Made by a program: the position numbers and the translations under genes | Source of the DNA: JAYEHC01 sp964490635 | GTDB lineage: Bacteria; Patescibacteriota; Minisyncoccia; JAHIHE01; JAGLIN01 | Direction: 5' to 3' | Length of the DNA: 26,414 bases | Assembly: GCA_964490635.1 (NCBI GenBank) | Contig: CAZBCK010000008.1 | Span: 1-26,414 of the forward strand | The notes under the pieces: model-generated | What the model was told of the DNA's origin: nothing | Databases searched by the model: none | What the model saw: only the letters and a program-made list of their open reading frames with translations | Shown here: piece after piece, positions 14,344 to 21,267 of the stretch | Layout of the letters: each line of letters begins with the position of its first letter | Position numbering within the stretch: position 1 is the stretch's first letter

Positions 14344-14469
14344 ATATAGCAAAGAGTTAAATAACGGGATCGCCACACTCTGTTCCGCTATCGTTTCATC
14401 CCACTTGCAATGACGGTGTGAAAGTTGCCGTCAAACACGTAAATCTTAAACAAATAAATTTGTTTTTTT

Positions 14470-16563
14470 ATGAATAAAATTCAAGCAAAAAACCGAATAG
14501 AAAAACTCAAAAAAGAAATAAACCATCATCGCTATCTTTACCATGTTTTGGATAAAACAGAAATTTCAGACGCGGCTTTGGATTCATTGAAACACGAGTT
14601 GGATAATCTGGAACGACAATATCCGGAGCTGATAACTCCTGATTCTCCAACACAGAGAATTGGCGGAAAACCACTGGATAAATTTAAAAAAATAAAACAT
14701 CAAGTCTCGCAGTGGTCATTTAATGACGCTTTTGAAAAAGAGGAGATTGTTGATTTTGACAAGAGAGTGAGAAAAATTCTTGTTGATAACGGCGAAGACG
14801 AAAAGGTAAATTTAGATTATACTTGCGAACTTAAAATTGATGGACTGCATGTTGTTTTGGCTTATGAAAATGGAATATTAAAAACAGGCGCGACGAGAGG
14901 CGATGGAAAAATCGGAGAAGATGTAACGCAAAATTTAAAAACGATAGAAAGTATTCCCTTGAAAATAAGGGAAGATTTAAATATTATTGTTGAAGGAGAA
15001 GTATTTATGTCAAAAACTGTTTTTGACGAATTAAATAAAGAAAGGAAAAGAAGAAACGAATCACTTTTTGCCAATCCAAGAAACGCTGCTGCGGGCGCGA
15101 TCAGACAGCTTGACCCAAAAGTTGCCAGGAAGAGAAAATTGGATTGTTTTATTTATGATCTATCGCAAGTGAAATTTCTAACCACCCTCAGTCCTCCTTT
15201 GTCAGGGGAGGGAATAAATTCCTCCCCTAATAAGGGGAGGTTAGGAGGGGTTTTTGAATTGCCTCAAACCCAAAGCGAAGAACTGGAATTTCTTAAAAAT
15301 CTAAGATTTAAAGTAAATAAATTTTGGAAGCGCTGTAAAGATGTGGATGAAATTTTTGAGTTTTATGACTATTGGAAAAAGCACAAAGACAGTGAGAATT
15401 ATTGGATAGATGGAGTTGTTGTAAAGGTTGATAAATGTGGTTGGCAAAATAAAATCGGTTATACCGGCAAAGCGCCGCGTTGGGCAATCGCCTATAAATT
15501 TCCAGCTGAGCAGACAACGACAATTATTGAAAATATAAAAATTCAGATTGGAAGAACAGGAGCGTTGACACCGGTTGCGCATTTGAAACCGGTCAACATC
15601 GCCGGCTCAACGGTTTCAAGAGCCACATTGCATAATGGTGATGAAATAAAAAGGCTAGATGTTAAAATAGGCGACACAGTGATTATTCAAAAAGCAGGAG
15701 ATATAATCCCGGAAGTAGTTGATGTTGTTAAAGGATTAAGAACAGGCGAAGAAAAAAAATTTACAATGCCAAGAAGATGTCCATACTGTAAGACGGAAGT
15801 TGTGAGACCGGAAGGAGAAGTTGCTCTTTATTGTCCGAACAAAAATTGTTTTGCGGTTGAGCTTAGAAAACTGTCTCATTTCGTAAGTAAAAAAGCGTTT
15901 AATGTAGACGGCTTTGGTCCTAATAAAATTAAGCAACTAGCCAGCGAAGGACTTGTTTCAAATTTCATTGACATTTTTAAATTAGAAAAAGGTGATCTGG
16001 AACCGCTAGAAAGGTTTGAAAAAAAGTCAGCAGATAATTTGATCAGCGCTATTAAGAAAAGCAAAAACATAACACTCGGGAAATTTATTTTCGCTTTGGG
16101 GATCAGGCATGTTGGCGAGGAAACGGCGCTGGATCTTAGCGAGAAATTAAATTCAATTGATAGATTTAAAAATATTTCCCAAGAAGAGCTGGAAGCAATA
16201 AACGGTATCGGTCCGAAAGTAGCAGAGAGTATTTATAATTATTTTCATGACCGGGAGAATTTAAAATTAGTGAATGATTTGCTGGAAGCGGGAGTTAGTG
16301 TAAAAAATACAGAGAGTAAAAATAAAATATCTAAAAAATTAGCTGGTCTGTCATTCGTCTTGACTGGAACTCTGCAAACCTTAAGTCGCGATAAAGCCAA
16401 AGAAAGAATTCACGCTTTGGGCGGAAATATTTCTTCTTCCGTTTCAAAAAATACAGACTATGTTGTCATCGGAAAAAACCCGGGAAGCAAATTTGAAAAA
16501 GCGAAAAAATTGGGGGTGAAGATTATTAATGAAAAAGAGTTTTTGGAAATGGTAAAAAAATAA
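14470..16563 (+). CDS. ligA: NAD-dependent DNA ligase LigA
   Basis: 697 residues; seals nicks with NAD. The N-terminal Ia domain has HHRYLYHVLD and DSPTQRIGG. The adenylation domain has the nucleophile K122 in LKIDGL, TRGDGKIGEDVTQN, the FANPRNAAAGAIRQLD motif and DGVVVKVD. The OB-fold has IQIGRTGALTPVA. A zinc finger uses C437, C440, C455 and C460. Then come helix-hairpin-helix repeats and a BRCT domain (about 625-697, LAGLSFVLTGTLQTLSRDKA). Residues 238-263 are a foreign-looking insertion (LSPPLSGEGINSSPNKGRLGG) encoded by a GC-rich palindrome of the intergenic type, placed between CFIYDLSQVKF and the conserved PQTQSEELEFLKNLRFKV. It stays in frame, and all catalytic motifs are present. Confidence 0.97.
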   Translation: MNKIQAKNRIEKLKKEINHHRYLYHVLDKTEISDAALDSLKHELDNLERQYPELITPDSPTQRIGGKPLDKFKKIKHQVSQWSFNDAFEKEEIVDFDKRVRKILVDNGEDEKVNLDYTCELKIDGLHVVLAYENGILKTGATRGDGKIGEDVTQNLKTIESIPLKIREDLNIIVEGEVFMSKTVFDELNKERKRRNESLFANPRNAAAGAIRQLDPKVARKRKLDCFIYDLSQVKFLTTLSPPLSGEGINSSPNKGRLGGVFELPQTQSEELEFLKNLRFKVNKFWKRCKDVDEIFEFYDYWKKHKDSENYWIDGVVVKVDKCGWQNKIGYTGKAPRWAIAYKFPAEQTTTIIENIKIQIGRTGALTPVAHLKPVNIAGSTVSRATLHNGDEIKRLDVKIGDTVIIQKAGDIIPEVVDVVKGLRTGEEKKFTMPRRCPYCKTEVVRPEGEVALYCPNKNCFAVELRKLSHFVSKKAFNVDGFGPNKIKQLASEGLVSNFIDIFKLEKGDLEPLERFEKKSADNLISAIKKSKNITLGKFIFALGIRHVGEETALDLSEKLNSIDRFKNISQEELEAINGIGPKVAESIYNYFHDRENLKLVNDLLEAGVSVKNTESKNKISKKLAGLSFVLTGTLQTLSRDKAKERIHALGGNISSSVSKNTDYVVIGKNPGSKFEKAKKLGVKIINEKEFLEMVKK
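15180..15253 (+). repeat. Intergenic-type palindrome inserted in frame in ligA
   Basis: Left arm ACCACCCTCAGTCCTCC...CAGGGGAGGGAAT pairs imperfectly over about 34 positions with AAATTCCTCCCC...GGGGAGGTTAGGAGGGGT. Similar G-rich/C-rich palindromes stand outside genes at 14091 and 16582 in this window. The segment is far richer in GC than the ligase sequence on either side. Confidence 0.75.
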
Positions 16564-16581
16564 TCAGGATGACTATATGGG

Positions 16582-16718
16582 AGCTGCTGATAATTCCTCT
16601 CTTGAAAGGGGCAATTCGCGAAGCGGATGGGGTTATAAACAAAGGAATACAACACACCCCATCCCTAACGGGATTACCCCTCTCAAGAGGGGAATAATTG
16701 GTAAAATCAGCAGAGCTT
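16582..16718 (+). repeat. Long imperfect palindrome downstream of ligA
   Basis: AGCTGCTGAT...AATTCCTCTCTTGAAAGGGG...GCGGATGGGGT pairs with ACCCCATCCCTAACGGG...CCCCTCTCAAGAGGGGAAT...ATCAGCAGAGCT, giving about 55 positions of imperfect stem. It fills most of the gap before gatC. It may act as the ligA terminator or be a mobile REP-like element. A 66-codon open frame (16577-16777) across it is a by-product. Confidence 0.7.
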
Positions 16719-16780
16719 ATATAACTATTGTGAAAGTTCAGTATTTATGCTATTTTATTAGTAAGCTGAATAAATAAAAC

Positions 16781-16789
16781 TGCTAAAAT
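16781..16789 (+). promoter_or_regulatory. Extended -10 promoter of gatC (TGC TAAAAT)
   Basis: TGCTAAAAT ends 5 bases before the gatC ATG at 16795, so the mRNA would be essentially leaderless. No good -35 is seen. Confidence 0.45.
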
Positions 16790-16794
16790 ATCAA

Positions 16795-17097
16795 ATGTCA
16801 AAAGACAAAAAAATATCTTTGGAAGAGGTTGAATATATTGCGGAATTGGCGAGAATAGAATTGACGGAAAAAGAAAAAAGAAAATTTTCCGATGAATTAT
16901 CGGATGTTTTGGGTTATGTGGAACAGCTTCAAGAAGTGAATACAAAAAATGTTGATCCGGTTTCACAAGTTACAGGTTTGGTTAATGTTGTCAGAGAAGA
17001 TGTTGCTGAAAAATTTTCCGAAGATGGAAGAAAAATAATGATCGCTAATTTTCCAGAAGAGAAAGATGGGTGTATCAAAGTGAAGCAGGTGATGTGA
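16795..17097 (+). CDS. gatC: Asp/Glu-tRNA amidotransferase subunit C
   Basis: 100 residues. ISLEEVEYIAELARIELTEKEKRKFSDELSDVLGYVEQLQEVNT is the family's N-terminal helix pair, and NVVREDVAE is the conserved late segment. GatC wraps GatA and holds the GatCAB complex together, which converts Glu-tRNA-Gln and/or Asp-tRNA-Asn to the amidated forms. Standard length. gatA follows 829 bases downstream rather than immediately, separated by repeats and a GIY-YIG gene; gatB is not in the window. Confidence 0.95.
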   Translation: MSKDKKISLEEVEYIAELARIELTEKEKRKFSDELSDVLGYVEQLQEVNTKNVDPVSQVTGLVNVVREDVAEKFSEDGRKIMIANFPEEKDGCIKVKQVM

Positions 17098-17132
17098 TTG
17101 TTTTATTGTTAAATTCTATATCTCTGCATATT

Positions 17133-17160
17133 TGTCGTTCCTGCGGAGGCAGGAATCCAG
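17133..17160 (+). repeat. dRS3-like palindrome, left of the GIY-YIG gene
   Basis: TTCCTGC, GGAG, GCAGGAA then TCCAG: a perfect 7-bp stem with a 4-base loop, of the ATTCCyGC...GCrGGAAT type known as dRS3-like repeats. An inverted relative is at 17566-17595. Confidence 0.7.
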
Positions 17161-17225
17161 ATGAAATATCATTAAACATTATTCAAAATAAAAGTTTCTA
17201 AAAAAACAAAAACTCTCCCATAAAA

Positions 17226-17522
17226 ATGAAAACACAAAAAACTTATAATGTTTATATCACAGCAAGTAAGAAAAATGGTACTTTATATATTGGCGTAACA
17301 TCAAATCTAAAGAAAAGAATTTACGAACACAAGGAAGATTTAGTAGACAGTTTTACAAAAAAACATAAGATTGACAAACTTGTTTATTTTAAAACAACTG
17401 ATGATGTCAGCAGTGCTATTCTAAGAGAAAAACAAATAAAGAAATGGAAAAGAGAATGGAAGATAAATTTAATTAAAAAAGAAAATCTTTGCTGGATAGA
17501 TTTGTATTATAATTTAGAGTAA
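17226..17522 (+). CDS. GIY-YIG domain protein (UPF0213/YhbQ-like)
   Basis: 98 residues, one GIY-YIG nuclease domain: YNVYIT (the GIY strand) and GTLYIGVTSNLKKRIYEHK (YIG strand with the catalytic Arg helix), then the REKQIKKWKREWKINLI segment with the conserved Glu. The end, ENLCWIDLYYNL, is typical of the small stand-alone family. Biochemical role is poorly defined; single-strand nuclease or repair activity is suggested for relatives. It lies between gatC and gatA and has inverted dRS3-like palindromes 66 bases upstream and 44 bases downstream, which looks like a small insert that split a gatCA operon. No SD site is evident. Confidence 0.9.
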   Translation: MKTQKTYNVYITASKKNGTLYIGVTSNLKKRIYEHKEDLVDSFTKKHKIDKLVYFKTTDDVSSAILREKQIKKWKREWKINLIKKENLCWIDLYYNLE

Positions 17523-17565
17523 ATATTATTAAAGATTATTGATAATCTAGAGCTATAAGATTTTG

Positions 17566-17595
17566 CGTCCGGATTCCCGCTTCCGCAGGAATACC
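17566..17595 (-). repeat. dRS3-like palindrome, right of the GIY-YIG gene
   Basis: ATTCCCGC, TTCC, GCAGGAAT: an 8-bp stem with one mismatch. Read on the minus strand it matches the left copy (TTCCTGCGGAnGCrGGAATCC), so the two are inverted with respect to each other. Confidence 0.65.
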
Positions 17596-17612
17596 TATTA
17601 AAAGAAACTATC

Positions 17613-17851
17613 AAGGATAATAGTTGTGGATAACTAAATTATACGGTCATATTTTGTTAATTATACGGATTAAGGACATTTAGTTTTGCCATGTCATATT
17701 GGTTAAAGTGGCTCAAGACCATACCTATAAATGCGGCTTAAACTAAACTGGCATACTTAAGGGCGAGAAGAGACGATCATATTCCTAGTGGCTCGAAGCC
17801 ATTGACAATTTAGTCTCTTCTTCCCACCCTTAAGTATACGCTATTATCCTT
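17613..17851. ncRNA. Candidate structured RNA or MITE-like element upstream of gatA
   Basis: This occupies most of the 403-base gap between the GIY-YIG gene and gatA. A perfect 11-bp outer helix (AAGGATAATAG at 17613-17623 with CTATTATCCTT at 17841-17851) encloses two adjacent hairpins. Hairpin 1: TTTAGTTTTGCC (17679-17690) with GGCTTAAACTAAA (17735-17747). Hairpin 2: ATACTTAAGGG plus GAAGAGAC (17753-17774) with the segment at 17813-17840 (GTCTCTTC...CCCTTAAGTAT). Both apical regions carry TCATATT, then AGTGGCTC, then a CCAT (17694-17721 and 17777-17802), although the arms differ. No open frame of note. Strand unknown. The bases after 17851 are AT-rich and may hold the gatA promoter. Confidence 0.5.
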
Positions 17852-17925
17852 AATTCTTATGCTTATTTCTTTTATATGACAAGATTATATTATATTATTT
17901 TAATTTTCAAAGTTAAATTTTTTCA

Positions 17926-19425
17926 ATGAAACTAAACGAACTTACAATCATCCAAGCCAGCAAGGGCTTGCAAAAAAAAGAATTTTCCTCTGTTGAATTG
18001 ACGAGAGCCTGTTTTGACAGAATCAAAAAAACAGACAGCAAGATAAAATCTTTTATTACCCTGACAGAAAACTATGCATTGTTGCGGGCAGAGAAGGCGG
18101 ATCAGAGAATCAAATCAGGCGAAGAGAAAGATAACTTTTTACTGGGTATTCCCTGCTCAATCAAAGATATTATTCTTACCAAAAATATTCTGACAACTGC
18201 GGCGTCAAAAATTCTCAATAATTATATTCCTCCTTATGACGCGACTTTGATTGCAAAACTGAAAAAGGCGGGAATGGTAATGCTTGGAAAAGTAAATTGT
18301 GATGCTTTTGCGCATGGTTCTTCAACAGAGAATTCTGATTTCTTCACAACTCATAATCCGTGGGATCTGGAGAGAGTTCCGGGAGGATCTTCCGGAGGCT
18401 CATCGTCTTCCGTTGTCGCGGATCAGTGTTTTTATTCAATCGGGACTGATACGGGCGGATCAATCAGGCAGCCGGCGGCGTTTTGCGGAGTGGTTGGATT
18501 AAAACCAACTTATGGAAGAGTTTCAAGATACGGGCTTGTTTCTATGACCTCGTCAACCGATTGCCCGAGCATAATGGCAAAAAATGTTAAAGATGCCGCT
18601 ATAATTTTAGAGGAAATAGCTGGAAAAGATAAAAGGGATTCAACAACATTAGATGAAAGTGTTGATAGCTATATTGATTTATTAGATAGCTATAATATAA
18701 AAGGTTTGAAAATAGGCATACCAAAAGAATATTTTATAAAAGAATTAAACAGCGATATCAGCAATTCAATAAAAAACGCAATAAAAAAAATGGAAGAGCT
18801 GGGAGCTGAAATAATTGAGATCAGTTTACCGCATACTAAATACGCGGTACCGGCTTATTATATAATCACGCCATCGGAAGTAAGTTCAAATCTTTCACGG
18901 TTTGACGGTATCAGATATGGATATTCAGAAACCAGAGAGAAAGATGGCGAGGCTAAAAGTTTATTGGATATTTATTCCAAGTCAAAAGGCAAAGGATTTG
19001 GATCTGAAGCAAAACGCAGAATAATGCTTGGGACATACGCTTTGAGCAGCGGATACTATGACGCTTATTATCTTCAGGCGCAGAAAGTCAGAACTTTGAT
19101 TAAAAAGGATTTTGAAGAAGCTTTTCGGAAAGTGGATATTATAATAACGCCAACCTCTCCAACCGTTGCGTTTAAAATAGGGGAGCATAGTGACAATCTT
19201 TTGGAAATGTATCTTGAGGATATTTTCTTAAGCGCTGTAAGTTTAGCCGGGCTTCCCGCCATATCAATTTCTTGCGGTTTTGCCAAGCCGGAAAACGGGA
19301 AAAAAGAAATGCCGGTTGGAATGCAAATTATCGGAAAACCGTTTGACGAAAAATCGGTTTTGGGAATTGCGAATGTATATGAAGAAAGTGTGGAGTGGGA
19401 GAAGAGAAAACCGGAGATTTTTTAA
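17926..19425 (+). CDS. gatA: Asp/Glu-tRNA amidotransferase subunit A
   Basis: 499 residues of the amidase-signature family; it releases ammonia from Gln for the GatCAB reaction. The catalytic triad is complete: K80 (IPCSIKD), cis-S155 in PGGSSGGSSSSV and nucleophile S179 in GTDTGGSIRQPAAFCG. Late segments TPTSPTVAFKIG and AGLPAISISCGF fit GatA. Length is normal (about 480-500). The start ATG follows an AT-rich stretch without SD. With gatC upstream but no gatB in view, the third subunit must be encoded elsewhere. Confidence 0.97.
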   Translation: MKLNELTIIQASKGLQKKEFSSVELTRACFDRIKKTDSKIKSFITLTENYALLRAEKADQRIKSGEEKDNFLLGIPCSIKDIILTKNILTTAASKILNNYIPPYDATLIAKLKKAGMVMLGKVNCDAFAHGSSTENSDFFTTHNPWDLERVPGGSSGGSSSSVVADQCFYSIGTDTGGSIRQPAAFCGVVGLKPTYGRVSRYGLVSMTSSTDCPSIMAKNVKDAAIILEEIAGKDKRDSTTLDESVDSYIDLLDSYNIKGLKIGIPKEYFIKELNSDISNSIKNAIKKMEELGAEIIEISLPHTKYAVPAYYIITPSEVSSNLSRFDGIRYGYSETREKDGEAKSLLDIYSKSKGKGFGSEAKRRIMLGTYALSSGYYDAYYLQAQKVRTLIKKDFEEAFRKVDIIITPTSPTVAFKIGEHSDNLLEMYLEDIFLSAVSLAGLPAISISCGFAKPENGKKEMPVGMQIIGKPFDEKSVLGIANVYEESVEWEKRKPEIF

Positions 19426-19742
19426 CATTTATAGAACTTTCTCACTTTCCTGTCATTCCAGAAAATTTTTTAGAGCGTAGCGATAAAAAATTTATCTGGA
19501 ATTTTAACTGAAAAAATTCTACGCGTTTTTTAGTCTAAGATCCCAAATAAGCAAAACTTCTATTTATTTGTTTTGCTCATAAAGAAGTTTTACTTTCTGT
19601 GATGACAATAGTAAAAAAGCGAGGAAGTTCTATAACAATTAGTTATAGAAATATTTTAAGAAATATAAAGTTTAGGTCAGAGACATTGAAATAATGACAG
19701 TTAAATATCACGCTTAATACTGGCTACTTAATACTAATTAAA
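19426..19742. repeat. Composite palindromic element downstream of gatA (19430-19634)
   Basis: A 317-base gap without a gene. Ends match as inverted repeats: TATAGAACTTTCTCACTTT (19430-19448) and the reverse complement of 19616-19634, TATAGAACTTCCTCGCTTT. This end resembles the GGACTTCCTCGCTTTT end of the elements at 8419 and 11073. Inside are ATTCCAGA...TCTGGAAT (19455-19501, nearly 19 bp with a one-base bulge around GAGCGTAGCGA) and AGCAAAAC/GTTTTGCT (19553-19576). A decayed GTTGG-type palindrome lies at 19671-19690. Confidence 0.6.
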
Positions 19743-20276
19743 ATGACAGAAATTATAGAGATAGGTAATTGGGAAATAGCTATTTCATGGTCGCCTTGGT
19801 ATTCTTATTTGCTAGCAATAATAAAATATTTTCTGATGCTTCTTACAGCTATGTTTTTCATAGCGATTGTTTTAATTCTTATTAGGATTCAAAGCAGTTT
19901 TAAAATTAGGATAAAAGAAGTAATTGAAAAAGTAATGAAATCTGGGAAATTACCAAAAACAAAAACTCAAGAGAAAATAGACTTTATCTCTTCCGCGATA
20001 GAATCAGATAAACCGGAAGATTATAAAAACGCTGTTGTTCTTGCAGGAGAATTGCTTGATAAAGTTCTTAAAGCCGCCAATTTTTCCGGGGATACTCTGG
20101 AAAAAAGAGTCAACAAAGTATCAAACAGCCAATTGAATTTTAAAGAAGATATTATTTGGGCATGTAGGTTGAAAGAAAAGATTTCAGCGGATGAAGAAAT
20201 TGAGATTGATCACGAAGAAGCAAGAAGAGCTGTTTATATTTTTCAAAGAACACTTAAAGAAATTGGGGTGATATAA
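19743..20276 (+). CDS. Single-pass membrane protein of unknown function next to pilN/pilO
   Basis: 177 residues. One hydrophobic helix (about 22-48, YLLAIIKYFLMLLTAMFFIAI) is followed by a basic stretch and a cytoplasmic, all-helical domain (about 70-177) with PEDYKNAVVLAGELLDKVLKAA and EARRAVYIFQRTLKEIGVI. The helical part loosely recalls four-helix HEPN/DUF4145-type folds, but no R-x4-H motif is present and I do not assign it. Its place just before the pilN-like gene suggests, without proving, a link to the pilus complex. The start ATG fits the hydrophobic N-terminus. Confidence 0.75.
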   Translation: MTEIIEIGNWEIAISWSPWYSYLLAIIKYFLMLLTAMFFIAIVLILIRIQSSFKIRIKEVIEKVMKSGKLPKTKTQEKIDFISSAIESDKPEDYKNAVVLAGELLDKVLKAANFSGDTLEKRVNKVSNSQLNFKEDIIWACRLKEKISADEEIEIDHEEARRAVYIFQRTLKEIGVI

Positions 20277-20280
20277 AGAC

Positions 20281-20360
20281 AGTTAAAAGTTTATAAAATT
20301 ATAAAGTTCGTAAAGTTGGCATAAAGACTTTTTACTTTATAAACTTTATAACTTTTAACT
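20281..20360 (+). terminator. AT-rich hairpin between the membrane protein gene and pilN
   Basis: AGTTAAAAGTT (20281-20291) pairs perfectly with AACTTTTAACT (20350-20360), and the interior consists of TATAAAGTT-type repeats that pair further. There is no clean T-tract. It separates the upstream gene from the pilN promoter. Confidence 0.4.
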
Positions 20361-20372
20361 TGTCTATTCGCT

Positions 20373-20401
20373 TTGTTGTTTTTATTTAATTGTGGTATAA
20401 T
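20373..20401 (+). promoter_or_regulatory. Promoter of the pilN-like gene
   Basis: TTGTTG (20373-20378), a 17-base spacer, and TATAAT (20396-20401) preceded by TGG. The best promoter in the window. It predicts a leader of about 36 bases and probably drives the genes through 23072. Confidence 0.7.
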
Positions 20402-20443
20402 CAATACAGGTAAAATATTAACATAACATAACAAAACATTAAT

Positions 20444-21007
20444 ATGCCTTCAATAAATTTATTGCCAAAAAATATAAAACTTAAAACGGAGTTGGCGAAA
20501 AAAGAAAAAAGTAATGTTGCGTTCACGGTTTCTCTTTTGATAATATTTCTCTCTGTTGTTTTTTATGTTGGTTTGCGTGTTGATAATTATTATGCTTTAA
20601 AAGAAATTGTGGTTTTGAGTTCTGATGTTGAAGCAGCTGATGAAAAAATTGAAAAGGAAGTCTCTGATAATAAATTTTTAATAGCCGAGACTAAAGCGAA
20701 GAAAGATAATCTATTATTAGCAGAACATACATATTTTACCAAAGTATTAAATCTAGTCAGGAATAGTTTAATAGAAGATGTATATTTAAACAAACTCTTC
20801 ATTTCCGCGGAACCTGATTCTATTAGCATTAACTTCAGTGGAATTGCCAAAAACTATCAATCTGTCGTATCGCAGATGTATATTTTTAAAAATCTTCCAA
20901 ACATTGAAAGCGCGGATGTTATAAAGGTTTCAGTTGATGATGATGGACGAGAATCATTTGAGGGAATTTTAAAATTTAAGAAAGACATTGTCTTTTATGA
21001 AAATTAA
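20444..21007 (+). CDS. pilN: Type IV pilus assembly protein PilN-like
   Basis: 187 residues with PilN architecture: a short cytoplasmic tail starting MPSINLLPKNIK, in which INLLP is the PilM-binding motif; one membrane helix (about 24-44); a coiled coil (about 55-95); and a small alpha/beta periplasmic-type domain (VYLNKLFISAEPDSISINFSGIA, then NIESADVIKVSVDD). PilN bridges the PilM ring to PilO. The PilO-like gene follows after 260 bases that contain a long hairpin. Sequence divergence is high, as is normal for PilN; the INLLP tail and the neighbouring PilO-like gene make the call solid. Confidence 0.85.
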   Translation: MPSINLLPKNIKLKTELAKKEKSNVAFTVSLLIIFLSVVFYVGLRVDNYYALKEIVVLSSDVEAADEKIEKEVSDNKFLIAETKAKKDNLLLAEHTYFTKVLNLVRNSLIEDVYLNKLFISAEPDSISINFSGIAKNYQSVVSQMYIFKNLPNIESADVIKVSVDDDGRESFEGILKFKKDIVFYEN

Positions 21008-21099
21008 TAGCTTGTTTAAATCTTAATGTTTTATGACTTTTTCTATTCTCAAAATAGTTCTATATTTAATTAATGGACAGAAATTTGTCGTAACTCGTG

Positions 21100-21165
21100 G
21101 CAACTTGTTATAATTGACAGTTCTTTATAAATAACAATCAGTTGTTATTTATTACAACGAGTTGC
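21100..21165 (+). repeat. Long hairpin between the pilN- and pilO-like genes
   Basis: The outer stem GCAACTTGTTATAAT (21100-21114) pairs with ATTACAACGAGTTGC (21151-21165), 15 positions with one G-T pair and one mismatch. The inner stem TAAATAACAA (21128-21137) pairs perfectly with TTGTTATTTA (21142-21151) around TCAG. It sits in a 260-base gap inside an otherwise tight gene set. Confidence 0.65.
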
Positions 21166-21267
21166 AATAAATTATCCGTATAAAGAGATAATTGTTGATT
21201 TATAATTATTGTTATAGAAAGCGCCAAAGGTTAGTTTTAAATAAAAGTAATTTAAACTTTTGAATTT

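Larger units (their letters stand above)
14052..14469. repeat. Repeat-filled intergenic region between pilD and ligA
   Basis: 418 bases with no convincing gene. It holds a hairpin CCCCTTT/AAAGGGG (14091-14107) followed by GGGGGCTAGGGGGAT, a common intergenic REP-like sequence. Three copies of a GTTGG-palindrome family follow (14138-14165 plus strand; 14273-14298 and 14318-14343 in the opposite orientation). A GGGATCGCCACACTCTG...TGCAATGACGG stretch (14364-14417) resembles another widespread intergenic repeat type. The AT-rich stretch 14196-14260 has TTTTGTAATTATTGTAAATTT near-repeats. No clear ligA promoter is visible. Confidence 0.7.

Noticed and set aside
16577..16777. 66-codon open frame between ligA and gatC
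   Set aside because: It runs through the long palindrome and has no family resemblance; the hairpin explains the sequence better.
1929..21223. GTTATAGAAA shared upstream of several genes (near 1929, 7238, 19642, 21212)
   Set aside because: It also occurs inside coding sequence and is composed of common AT-rich words; without a genome-wide count it is not evidence of a regulator site.
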